Source of the DNA: JBDWFY01 sp965275915
GTDB lineage: Bacteria > Pseudomonadota > Alphaproteobacteria > Rhizobiales > Stappiaceae
Length of the DNA stretch: 64,000 nt
Reading direction: 5' to 3'
NCBI GenBank assembly: GCA_965275915.1
Contig: CBDHYI010000003.1
Coordinates: 248,001 to 312,000 of the forward strand
Of this stretch, positions 16,500 through 23,640 are shown piece after piece. A model generated the notes under the pieces. That model was not told the origin of the DNA. It was given only the letters and a program-made list of their open reading frames with translations, and did not search any database. The position numbers were made by a program, and so were the translations under genes. The stretch's first letter is position 1. Every line of letters starts with the position of its first letter.

Positions 16500-17084
16500 A
16501 TGCTTAGACCCTGCACAGTGACATCCCTGTGCCTTGCTGCGCTGCTGATGCTAACCGCATGTGGATCACACACGCACGATGTTCAAAAATACGTCAGGGA
16601 TGTCAAAAACCCCGCGTCGGATTTCAGCAAGAAGGTCGACGGTTTCCTGATCTATGCGTTGATCAATGGCACTTACCAGCGACATAGTGCATTGTTGGAT
16701 TCGCTTACATCCGTGTTCTTCGACAGCGTTTCTTCTGAGAGCCCACCGTATACTCTTGTTATAGGTGCGGCCTTCTACGAAAACCGGAGCGACCCGGCGA
16801 CAATCGAGGACGTCACGGTCAGGATAGGCGATCAGCGGAAAGTTGTCCTGCTTGAAGAAAACGCCGAGCTTTTGCCAGGTGAATGGTTGGATCATGCCGA
16901 TTCCGCACAATTGAAATTCCCGCTCGGCGATCTGCTGCCTTTTGAAGGCGGTGGGGCGATGGTTGTGGAGGTGCAATTCCGCACGCCCGACAGTGAGCGT
17001 TCGGAGACACTCATCACCATCTTCAAGGGTGTCAAGGAATCGAGGAGCACGTCAAAACTCATGATGATTCTTCTGGGCGGATAG
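16500..17084 (+). CDS. putative lipoprotein of unknown function
   Basis: A 194-residue protein with a classical lipoprotein signal: a short basic start, a hydrophobic stretch and the lipobox Leu-Thr-Ala-Cys at about residues 18-21, so it should be acylated and membrane-anchored. The mature part is mixed alpha/beta with a short Gly-rich turn near residue 150; no known domain was recognised. It ends facing the convergent Asp-rich protein gene, with a hairpin between them. Function is unknown. Confidence 0.65.
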   Translation: MLRPCTVTSLCLAALLMLTACGSHTHDVQKYVRDVKNPASDFSKKVDGFLIYALINGTYQRHSALLDSLTSVFFDSVSSESPPYTLVIGAAFYENRSDPATIEDVTVRIGDQRKVVLLEENAELLPGEWLDHADSAQLKFPLGDLLPFEGGGAMVVEVQFRTPDSERSETLITIFKGVKESRSTSKLMMILLGG

Positions 17085-17102
17085 CATCTCGCCCCCGCTG
17101 GC

Positions 17103-17121
17103 GGCCCGGCATCACCGGGCC
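17103..17121. terminator. hairpin between convergent genes
   Basis: A perfect 7-bp inverted repeat, GGCCCGG and CCGGGCC, around a 5-base loop. It sits 18 bp after the lipoprotein stop and 27 bp after the stop of the convergent Asp-rich gene. There is no T-run, so it may act as a weak bidirectional terminator or 3'-end stabiliser. Confidence 0.45.
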
Positions 17122-17148
17122 ACTGCAGAGTCCTGCGTGTGATGACGC

Positions 17149-17463
17149 TCAATCATCGTCATCATCGTCATCATCGTCGTCGTCATCGTCATCGTCGCGG
17201 TCACGTCGATAAGAACGCCGGCGTGCGTCATCATCGTCATCGTCGCCGGACAGGTAGAAGTAGTAGCCGGCACGAGGCACGCGGACATAATAGCAATCGT
17301 CGTCGTCATCATCGTCTTCACACACAAGCACACGCTTTGTGTGATGGACACCGAACATGTGTGGAACGACTTCAAGCGTATCGTCAAAACCATCGGCCTG
17401 GCTGGCTGTTGCCGTCAGGGCTAAAGTCACCGCCGCTGCGCTGACCGAAGCAATCAGTTTCAT
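17149..17463 (-). CDS. secreted aspartate-rich protein with poly-Asp tail
   Basis: A 104-residue protein with a clear Sec signal peptide (KLIASVSAAAVTLALTATA, cleavage near Ser-Gln-Ala). The mature part carries three blocks of Asp: about seven, six and a C-terminal run of about 15. Short tyrosine and arginine stretches lie between them (GYYFYLSG and RRRSYRRDR). The start at 17463 follows a GAGGAGAT ribosome site; a longer frame to 17646 is not supported. The acidic runs suggest calcium or other cation binding in the periplasm or outside. The tail is encoded by GTC/ATC-type trinucleotide repeats and could vary in length by slippage. Confidence 0.65.
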   Translation of the reverse strand: MKLIASVSAAAVTLALTATASQADGFDDTLEVVPHMFGVHHTKRVLVCEDDDDDDDCYYVRVPRAGYYFYLSGDDDDDDARRRSYRRDRDDDDDDDDDDDDDDD

Positions 17464-17769
17464 CGGGGATCTCCTCGTTCCTGTCGCATCGGCTTTTGAC
17501 TGCCGACACAAGGCTAACGCGACCGGAGGCGTTTTATTCCCCTGGCCAATTCCTGGACCTTCAGACCAAGCCCTTTTCGGAACCGTTCTCGGATGTTCCA
17601 CATTGCGAGCGAGGTTGCTCATGCATCGGCCGAGCGCCAAGGGCACTCGCTGCGATCCTGGGTTGCTTGCGTGCCTTCAAGAGCAGGTTGCCGCTCCGGT
17701 GTTGCCGCACCTGTTTGTCGGGGCAGTGTCGGCGGAAGCCGTCAGGTGAGGGGCCGTGAGAGGAAGAGG

Positions 17770-17846
17770 GCAGGGAAGCCCGGTTGCCGGGCTTCCAGAA
17801 GGAGAGAGAGGCTCTCCGACCCGGCTCCGAACAAGGAGCAAGACCC
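17770..17846 (+). promoter_or_regulatory. structured leader of the ParB-like gene
   Basis: A strong hairpin, GGAAGCCCGG-TTG-CCGGGCTTCC (17774-17796), is followed by a GAGAGAG tract and a second smaller GGAGAG/CTCTCC hairpin, then the AAGGAG ribosome site and ATG at 17847. The order hairpin, GAGAGAG tract, ribosome site is repeated in the leaders before 23641 and 26494, which suggests a shared regulatory element. Confidence 0.5.
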
Positions 17847-19955
17847 ATGGCAATTGCCGAAATCGAACAGATCCCGTTGAACAAGCTGGTCCTCAGCCCA
17901 TTGAATGTCCGCTGGACCGAGGCGACCGAGGAAGAAAATGCCGAGCTTTACGCCAACCTCAAACATGATGGTTTGCTGCAGAACCTTCTTGTGCACAAAG
18001 TCGGCGATAAATATCATGTCCACGGCGGTGGCCGGCGTTATAAACAGCTGAAAAAACTGGCAAAAAACCGGCACATCAAGGCAGACGAAAAGGTCTCGTG
18101 CAAGGTCGAACCCAAGTCGGCCGCACTGACGTCATCGTTGGCGGAAAATGCGATCCGTGCGCCGATGCATCCGGCCGACGAGTTCCAGGCATTCGCTGCT
18201 CTGATTGAGGAGGGCAAGACGGTCGAAGAAGTGGCCACTCGCTTCGGGGTAACAGCTGGCCTGGTCGAGCGGCGGCTCAAGCTGGCGCAGGTCGCGCCGG
18301 AGATCCTGGATGATTTCCGGAAAGGACAACTGACGCTCGAGGCGGTGATGGCATTCACCTTGAGCAACGATCATGCGCGGCAGCTTGAGATCCGCGAGGC
18401 GATATCGCATTTTCATCCGACCGGCAAACACAATGCGATCCGGCGTATGCTGACCGAGCGGACCTGTTCGGGCAGTACACGACTGGCACGCTATGTCGGT
18501 GTCGACAAGTATGAGAAGGCAGGCGGCAACGTCATCAGAGACCTGTTTTCCGACGACGACAACGTGCACCTCACGGACATCGATCTCCTGGAGAAACTGG
18601 CCATCGAGAAGCTGGAACGGGCCGCCAAAAAACACGGCAAAGGCTGGAAGTGGTCCGTGGCCGTTCTGGATTTCAACTACAATGACGGTCTCAAATATGG
18701 CCGTGTTTATCCGAAGCCTCAGGACCTCGATCCGGAGATCGCAAGCGAGCGCGAGACGCTGCAGAAACGGCTCGATGAGATCGAAACCCTCGATGATGAA
18801 GATTGGACCGATGAGATCGCCGATGAAGCCGACAGTGCGGGCGAACGCATCGGCGAAATCGATGCGCTTGAGAAAAGGAGTGCGGTCTTCAGCGACGAAC
18901 AGCGTGCGATCGCCGGATGTATCGTCAGCGTCGACTATGGCGGAAAACTGGAGATCAATGCGGGCCTTGTTCGTCCGGAGGACGTTCCGGTGCCGGAACC
19001 TGAAGCCGCCGATGCCGAAAGCGATGGCGCGAGCACCAACGAAGATGCTGATGGTGAGATCAAGGCCGAACCGGCAATTCGCGTGACGCCGCCGCGGTCA
19101 GAGACGACATACAAAGCGCCGGTCGATCCGGTAACCGCAGCTCGAAAGGAGCAAGGTGTCTCGCAGGCCCTGGGTGACGAACTGCGGGCCACACGCCATC
19201 AGATCCTGCAGGCACACCTCAGTGCCGACTTCGATGTCGCCTTTGACGCCATGCTCTATTCCATGTGCCGTCAAACGTTCCGGAACGGCTATGAGGTCAC
19301 TCCGCTCGACATCAGCCTCAAGCCGGCCATGGTCATGGCAAGCAGGGACGTCCTGAAGGAGACGATTGCGGCAACGGTTCTGGAGGAGGTTCGCGGATCG
19401 CTTAGCCTCGATTGGCTGCAGAAGGAGTCGCCGGAGGATTTCGAAGCCCTGTGCGCGTTGTCATCGGAAGAAAAACAGGCCTTGTTCGCCTGGTGCACGG
19501 CCTACGCGTTGACCCAGCAGCTTTCGACGGACAAGAGCGTCAATCCGATCTTCGAACAGATCGGTCAACGGATGGATGTCGACGTCGCAAAGTTCTGGCG
19601 TCCGACAGTCGAGACCTACTGGGGCAGTGTCAAGAAGGACCATTCGCTTGGCGTTGCCCGCGAACTGATCGGCGAAGAATGGGTCAATGACCGGTCGCAC
19701 TACAAGAAAGCCCTCCTGGCCAAGTCGATGGAGGCCTATTTCGGCGACGATGCGGACAAGAAAGCCGATCTTGCGGTCGACGTCGCGGCGAAGACGTCGA
19801 CCTGGCTCCCCGATGGGATGGGGTTCGCTGTCGAGGGCACTGGGACGGCGGCCGACAGCGATGCGATCGAAACGGATCCGGAAGCGTCCGGATCTGAAGA
19901 AACGACAGAGGAAGCCGACACCCTGCCGGCGTTTCTGAGCGAAGCAGCCGAGTAG
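17847..19955 (+). CDS. parB: ParB/Spo0J-family partition-like protein
   Basis: A 702-residue protein, much longer than chromosomal ParB (about 300). The N-terminal 110 residues form a ParB/Srx nuclease-type domain, with the family motif seen as Val-His-Gly-Gly-Gly-Arg-Arg at about 52-58 and SSLAENAIRAPMHPADEF (helix with Asn-Glu). A helix-turn-helix follows at about 120-150 (VEEVATRFGVTAGLVERRLKL). The long C-terminal region has acidic linkers and no recognised domain. ATG at 17847 follows an AAGGAG site. No parA is visible nearby, so it may act in plasmid copy control, nicking or transcription rather than classical partition. This type is typical of alphaproteobacterial plasmids and ICEs. 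Confidence 0.85.
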   Translation: MAIAEIEQIPLNKLVLSPLNVRWTEATEEENAELYANLKHDGLLQNLLVHKVGDKYHVHGGGRRYKQLKKLAKNRHIKADEKVSCKVEPKSAALTSSLAENAIRAPMHPADEFQAFAALIEEGKTVEEVATRFGVTAGLVERRLKLAQVAPEILDDFRKGQLTLEAVMAFTLSNDHARQLEIREAISHFHPTGKHNAIRRMLTERTCSGSTRLARYVGVDKYEKAGGNVIRDLFSDDDNVHLTDIDLLEKLAIEKLERAAKKHGKGWKWSVAVLDFNYNDGLKYGRVYPKPQDLDPEIASERETLQKRLDEIETLDDEDWTDEIADEADSAGERIGEIDALEKRSAVFSDEQRAIAGCIVSVDYGGKLEINAGLVRPEDVPVPEPEAADAESDGASTNEDADGEIKAEPAIRVTPPRSETTYKAPVDPVTAARKEQGVSQALGDELRATRHQILQAHLSADFDVAFDAMLYSMCRQTFRNGYEVTPLDISLKPAMVMASRDVLKETIAATVLEEVRGSLSLDWLQKESPEDFEALCALSSEEKQALFAWCTAYALTQQLSTDKSVNPIFEQIGQRMDVDVAKFWRPTVETYWGSVKKDHSLGVARELIGEEWVNDRSHYKKALLAKSMEAYFGDDADKKADLAVDVAAKTSTWLPDGMGFAVEGTGTAADSDAIETDPEASGSEETTEEADTLPAFLSEAAE

Positions 19956-19980
19956 GCCTGTTCGATCCCCTTGGCTGATA

Positions 19981-20013
19981 GACCGTCCGGCGTCCGCGCC
20001 GGGCGGTCTCTTT
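19981..20013 (+). terminator. intrinsic-terminator-like hairpin after parB
   Basis: A 12-bp stem (GACCGTCCGGCG with CGCCGGGCGGTC, one G-U pair) around a TCCG loop, followed by TCTTTC. It starts 25 bp after the parB stop and lies directly upstream of the next gene's ribosome site. Confidence 0.65.
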
Positions 20014-20054
20014 CAACCCACAAATTCATACCCAGTTCAACAGGAGGACGCGTC

Positions 20055-20405
20055 ATGTCCACCATTGAATACCGCACGCCGGGAACACAACTCTGGTGGA
20101 GCTCAGTCGCCGCCTGGGTGGCCGCGGTTCACATGCTTGACCGCCGGCGCAGTTCGTCCGCAAGAAACCGTGCATTGGACGCCCATGTCGCGGCGCTGCC
20201 CCTCGAGCTTATTGCTGAGGACACAGATCTGTCGGCGCTGAAGGAAGCTGTTTGGCTTCTAAAATATGGTGGCTCATATTTCCAGCGGCCGCAACGGGGT
20301 CACCGTGCCGATGCACCGCATACGCCGCGCATTGTGGCGCTGAACAACCGCATCGCTCAACTCGATCGGGTTCGCTTCGGTCATAACCGTGGCCCGGACC
20401 CATGA
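20055..20405 (+). CDS. conserved hypothetical protein of mobile elements
   Basis: A 116-residue protein starting at 20055 after an AGGAGG ribosome site. It opens with MSTIEYRTPGTQLWW and an Ala/Val-rich short hydrophobic helix, followed by a basic region (DRRRSSSARNR) and a C-terminal part with NNRIAQLDRVRFGHNRGP, a tail often seen in small plasmid proteins of Rhizobiales. No enzymatic motif is visible. Its stop overlaps the next gene's start (ATGA), so the two are coupled. Function is unknown. Confidence 0.6.
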   Translation: MSTIEYRTPGTQLWWSSVAAWVAAVHMLDRRRSSSARNRALDAHVAALPLELIAEDTDLSALKEAVWLLKYGGSYFQRPQRGHRADAPHTPRIVALNNRIAQLDRVRFGHNRGPDP

Positions 20406-20635
20406 GTGTGTCTGTCGATTTCACGGCATATCGCCACCCGGTCCTCGCCGTTGCCTGTCCGACCTGTCACGCCAGGGCCGGAACCATGTGCCGGCGACCC
20501 TCCGGTCATCGTGCGAGCGATTTTCACAAGGATCGCAAGGCTGAAGCGGACCGTATGTTTGTCGTCCAGCATGGCGAGCGGGCCGCGATCTATCGAAGGT
20601 CCGACGGCTGGGTGATCGAGCCCAACAAAATATGA
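20402..20635 (+). CDS. small zinc-finger protein
   Basis: A 77-residue protein with a probable zinc site: Cys-Pro-Thr-Cys at about residues 19-22, Gly-Thr-Met-Cys about eight residues later, and a His-x-x-Arg pattern in SDFHKDR. This C-x2-C...C...H arrangement is shared with small phage and plasmid DNA-binding zinc fingers. It overlaps the preceding gene by four bases. It may bind DNA or act as an accessory to element maintenance. Confidence 0.6.
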   Translation: MSVSVDFTAYRHPVLAVACPTCHARAGTMCRRPSGHRASDFHKDRKAEADRMFVVQHGERAAIYRRSDGWVIEPNKI

Positions 20636-20663
20636 CGTTTGCAACTGCCTGGCTGAAATCCCC

Positions 20664-20693
20664 GGACCGTTCTCGACAGGGAGCGGTCCTTTT
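20664..20693 (+). terminator. intrinsic-terminator-like hairpin
   Basis: An 11-bp stem (GGACCGTTCTC with GGGAGCGGTCC, two G-U pairs) with a GACA loop, followed by TTTT. It lies 28 bp after the zinc-finger gene and upstream of the ribosome site for the next gene. Confidence 0.7.
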
Positions 20694-20748
20694 CGCCTGC
20701 CGGATTTCCAAGGCCGAGTGGTCGGCCGATCCGGCGAGGAGAAAAGTC

Positions 20749-21138
20749 ATGAATTCAGCCGCGCAGACCCTTGATGGTCGGACGGAGAAAGAAACAGCCG
20801 CGATCATTGCCGCTCAAAACGACAAGTTCAGAAGGAACATCGCCTTTCCGGGGGAGACTGACGTTCCCGAGGGCCGCGTGGTGGTGACGCCAGGGATTAG
20901 TGCCCAAGGGCCCTTTTTTGAGGTGGAAGCCTTACGCAAGATTGCGGGATTTAGCGAATTCACTGCTGATAGCGATCCCTACGGTTGGCATGAGATGGCG
21001 GTAATCGAAGTCCAGTCTCTGACGGTCTGGTTCAAGATCGACCTTTACGACGAGACCTATGAACGCGGATCCGACGAACCGACAGATCCTGCAGTCACGC
21101 GCCGCGTCCTGACAGTTCTTTTTCCGGACGAATACTGA
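20749..21138 (+). CDS. DUF3768-family protein
   Basis: A 129-residue protein matching the DUF3768 pattern: an opening Ile-Ala-Ala-Gln-Asn-Asp-Lys-Phe-Arg motif, then VVVTPGI, then DPYGWHEMAVIE, with Asp-Pro-Tyr-Gly and an Asp/His-Glu-Met-Ala-like signature, and a final Tyr-Asp-Glu...Arg-x-Leu-Thr-Val-Leu strand. This family is widespread on alphaproteobacterial plasmids and ICEs, and its role is unknown. The start at 20749 follows GAGGAG; the frame extends back to 20632, but that would overlap the previous gene's stop and the hairpin. Confidence 0.85.
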   Translation: MNSAAQTLDGRTEKETAAIIAAQNDKFRRNIAFPGETDVPEGRVVVTPGISAQGPFFEVEALRKIAGFSEFTADSDPYGWHEMAVIEVQSLTVWFKIDLYDETYERGSDEPTDPAVTRRVLTVLFPDEY

Positions 21139-21177
21139 GTTGCGCGACGGCACTGCACCGCCGATCGTTACACCACG

Positions 21178-21206
21178 GCTGCTTCCCGCCCGGGAGGCGG
21201 CCTTTC
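21178..21206 (+). terminator. intrinsic-terminator-like hairpin after the DUF3768 gene
   Basis: GCTGCTTCCC pairs with GGGAGGCGGC (two G-U pairs) around a GCCC loop, followed by CTTTC. It is placed 39 bp after the stop. Confidence 0.6.
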
Positions 21207-21268
21207 GCCGTGACGGGTCCGATGAGGATCGGATGGTCTGATCCAGCCCGTCGTGGAGAAACAACGAA

Positions 21269-21544
21269 ATGGTTCAAAACAAGGACTACGAGGTGACACT
21301 CTGTCCGATCCACCGCATAGGCGGCTTCGTCGTCACGAAGTATGACGAGATCAGGAACGCCCTGAAACACGCAATCACCGCGGCCGGCATGGATGACCTT
21401 GTCGACCGTATCGCGCAGATTGCCATCGAGCACGGTACCGGCTGCCGCGCCCTGGTGCGTTGTGTCGGCGGGCGCAAGCCGCCCGGTTTCGACAAGGCCA
21501 CCCAGAACCTCGTCTTCAATCTGGGTCCGGCGCAAGCCGCCTGA
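21269..21544 (+). CDS. conserved hypothetical small protein
   Basis: A 91-residue soluble protein starting at ATG 21269 after a GGAGAAAC ribosome site. It has an early Cys-Pro-Ile-His and further cysteines (GCRALVRC) but no convincing zinc-binding pattern. It sits alone between two terminator-like hairpins, upstream of ardC. Function is unknown. Confidence 0.55.
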   Translation: MVQNKDYEVTLCPIHRIGGFVVTKYDEIRNALKHAITAAGMDDLVDRIAQIAIEHGTGCRALVRCVGGRKPPGFDKATQNLVFNLGPAQAA

Positions 21545-21576
21545 CGGCGATCACGGACCCATTCATTCCTTCAATC

Positions 21577-21602
21577 ACGCCCGCGGCTTCCGTGGGCGTT
21601 TT
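21577..21602 (+). terminator. intrinsic terminator upstream of ardC
   Basis: A 10-bp stem (ACGCCCGCGG with CCGTGGGCGT, one G-U pair) with a three-base CTT loop and a short T-run. It ends 20 bp before the ardC start codon and right before its AGGAG ribosome site. Confidence 0.7.
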
Positions 21603-21621
21603 CATTTTCAGGAGACCGAAC

Positions 21622-22557
21622 ATGACACGCATGAAAAAACCGCGCCGTGATGTGGCGCAGGACATCACCGACCGCATCATCAAGGCGCTTGAAGCCGGCG
21701 CACTACCCTGGAAGAAACCATGGATCTGCGGCCCCGCGCAGCTGCCACTGCGCAACAACGGTGCCCCCTATACCGGCATGAACGTGCTGCTTCTGTGGGA
21801 TCGCGCAGATGAAATGACGTTCGAGAATCCGCGCTGGATGACGTTTCGCCAGGCGACCGAGCTCGGCGGTCATGTCCGAAAGGGCGAGAAATCCGTCCCT
21901 GTCATTTATTATGGCTCGGCCACGAGAACGCAGGAGGACGGGACTGGCGCGGAAGGTGACGAAACCTACCGTTTCCTCAAATCCTACCCTGTCTTCAATG
22001 TGGATCAGATTGACGATCTGCCCGCGGAATTCTACCAGCATCAGCGTTCGCATCTGGAGAAAAACCCGCCCCGATCCGAGCGAGAGGCCTTCTTTGCCGC
22101 GATCGGCGCCGAGGTTCGCCATGGCGGCGATCACGCGTTCTACCGGCCGTCCGGAGACTTCATTCAGATGCCGCGTTATGGCGCCTTTCGCGATCCGGAG
22201 CATTATTTCGCGACGCGTGCCCATGAAACCATCCACTGGTCTGGCGCATCCCACCGGCTCGACCGCACCAAGGGCAAAATGTTTGGTGATCCGCAATATG
22301 CGTTCGAGGAACTCGTCGCAGAGATCGGGTCGGCTATGCTCGGGGCGGCCACCGGTCTGCCGCCGGACCATCTCGAGGACCACACGGCCTATATCGGGTC
22401 CTGGTTGAAGGCCCTGAAAAACGACAAGCGTTTCATCCTGAAAGCAGCCGCCGACGCGCAGAAAGCGGCAGACTTTGTTCTCGCCCGGGCAGGTCATGTC
22501 TCTTCCGTCAGCAAACAACCGGACGCCGGCGAGGCCGGCATCCGCTCAGCAGCGTGA
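21622..22557 (+). CDS. ardC: ArdC-like antirestriction protein (ssDNA-binding plus metallopeptidase)
   Basis: A 311-residue protein of the ArdC family. The N-terminal ssDNA-binding domain begins with DITDRIIKALEAGALPWKKPW and includes the NVLLLWDRA, MTFRQA and VRKGEKSVPVIYY segments. The C-terminal zinc peptidase domain has the HETIH motif (HExxH type), followed by the HRLDR and EELVAEIGSAML segments that supply the third ligand Glu. ArdC proteins protect incoming single-stranded plasmid DNA from host restriction during conjugation. ATG at 21622 follows an AGGAG site. It is the first gene of a three-gene cluster; the next starts 11 bp after its stop. Confidence 0.93.
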   Translation: MTRMKKPRRDVAQDITDRIIKALEAGALPWKKPWICGPAQLPLRNNGAPYTGMNVLLLWDRADEMTFENPRWMTFRQATELGGHVRKGEKSVPVIYYGSATRTQEDGTGAEGDETYRFLKSYPVFNVDQIDDLPAEFYQHQRSHLEKNPPRSEREAFFAAIGAEVRHGGDHAFYRPSGDFIQMPRYGAFRDPEHYFATRAHETIHWSGASHRLDRTKGKMFGDPQYAFEELVAEIGSAMLGAATGLPPDHLEDHTAYIGSWLKALKNDKRFILKAAADAQKAADFVLARAGHVSSVSKQPDAGEAGIRSAA

Positions 22558-22568
22558 GGGAGGCAGTC

Positions 22569-23261
22569 ATGGACGATACGGTTTATGAAGAGAAACTGCG
22601 CGGGCACACGATAAAGATCATCCACGATCCCGATATCGAGAGCCCCCGGGCCTGGGACAATCTGGGCACGATGGCGTGCTGGCACCGCCGCTATAGCCTT
22701 GGCGATGAACAACCATCGGAGAGCTGGCCTCTATATCTGGCGCGTCTTGTCAACGACCTCTACGAGGATGACTACAAGGCCCATCGCCTCTATCGGGAAA
22801 CCGGCGAATCCTGGGACGACCTCTATGGGATGTCCGCGTCATGGATTGAACACCGATGGCTGGACGACTGCGGGCGGTTGCTCGATGCCATCTCCGAAAG
22901 GGCGGTCATTCTGCCGCTCTACCTTTATGATCACAGCGGCATCACCATGAACACGACCGGGTTCCATTGCCCGTGGGACTCTGGCCAAGTCGGCTTTATC
23001 CATACCGATCTTGAGTCCATCCGTAAGGAATACGGACGAAAACGGGTCACCAGTGCCCTGCGCGAAATGGTCGCTGAACAGCTTCGGCGGGAGGTTGCCG
23101 TCTATGACGACTATCTCACAGGCAATTGCTACGGCTATGTCGTCGAGAAGGATAGCGAGGAAATCGATTCCTGTTGGGGTTTTCTTGGCGATTACGATGA
23201 CTATTGCCTTCTGGAAGCACGAGCGGCCGTGCCGGCGGAGCGGGCCCATGTTGCCAGTTGA
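22569..23261 (+). CDS. conserved hypothetical protein of plasmids/ICEs
   Basis: A 230-residue acidic protein rich in Asp, Tyr and Trp. It has conserved-looking Leu-Tyr-Asp-His-Ser-Gly and Thr-Gly-Phe-His-Cys-Pro-Trp-Asp motifs and a Gly-Gln-Val-Gly-Phe-Ile strand in the middle. I recognise this layout as a recurrent uncharacterised family near ardC genes on alphaproteobacterial plasmids, but no function is known to me. ATG at 22569 follows GAGGGAGG, so the GTG at 22554 is rejected. It overlaps the next gene's start by 14 bp. Confidence 0.7.
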   Translation: MDDTVYEEKLRGHTIKIIHDPDIESPRAWDNLGTMACWHRRYSLGDEQPSESWPLYLARLVNDLYEDDYKAHRLYRETGESWDDLYGMSASWIEHRWLDDCGRLLDAISERAVILPLYLYDHSGITMNTTGFHCPWDSGQVGFIHTDLESIRKEYGRKRVTSALREMVAEQLRREVAVYDDYLTGNCYGYVVEKDSEEIDSCWGFLGDYDDYCLLEARAAVPAERAHVAS

Positions 23262-23535
23262 CCGAGACAAGGGGAGGGGCCGTCCGCCAGTGCGCGGGCG
23301 GTCTGCGGCTGCGGAGGTTCGCAATCCGCTGCTTCAGCTGCCGGCGGCACAGCGCCTGCTCGACCTGCCGGAGGAGAGCCGCGACGTGCTGGCAGCCGTC
23401 CTTCTCGACCTCTCGCGTGACGCCCATGCCCGCGCCGAGGCCAGTTGGACATCACGCAAAGGACCGATGGCGCTCTACTGGCGCAGCGTCGGGGTTTATG
23501 CGCGGCATTTTTCCCGTCTCGCGCGGAGACGGTAA
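23248..23535 (+). CDS. small helical hypothetical protein
   Basis: A 95-residue, arginine- and alanine-rich, mainly helical protein. It has a short disordered basic start, then RNPLLQLPAAQRLLDLPEES and a C-terminal basic helix with Tyr-Trp. It begins inside the previous gene (14-bp overlap), so expression is probably coupled. No domain was recognised. Possibly a nucleic-acid- or protein-binding accessory of the ardC cluster. Confidence 0.55.
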   Translation: MLPVDRDKGRGRPPVRGRSAAAEVRNPLLQLPAAQRLLDLPEESRDVLAAVLLDLSRDAHARAEASWTSRKGPMALYWRSVGVYARHFSRLARRR

Positions 23536-23554
23536 CGGGATGCCAAAAGGAAGA

Positions 23555-23640
23555 GGCCGGTACGGAAGGGGTAGGCCCTTCCGGATGGATAGAGAGAGTG
23601 TTCCGGAGGGGCGTTCAACCCCAAAAACCGGAGATTTCTA
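23555..23640 (+). promoter_or_regulatory. structured leader of the GHKL ATPase gene
   Basis: A hairpin built from GGAAGGG and CCCTTCC around GTAGG is followed by AGAGAGAG, TTCCGG, GGGGCGTT and then the CGGAGATTT ribosome site. The order and several words (AGAGAGAGT, TTCCGG, GGGCGT, CGGAGATTT) recur in the leader before 26494. Confidence 0.5.

Noticed and set aside
17149..17210. Trinucleotide repeat as a non-coding microsatellite
   Set aside because: It is in frame with a gene that has a good signal peptide and ribosome site, so it is treated as coding for the Asp tail.
21703..22518. 271-codon frame antisense to ardC
   Set aside because: Shadow of ardC in GC-rich DNA.
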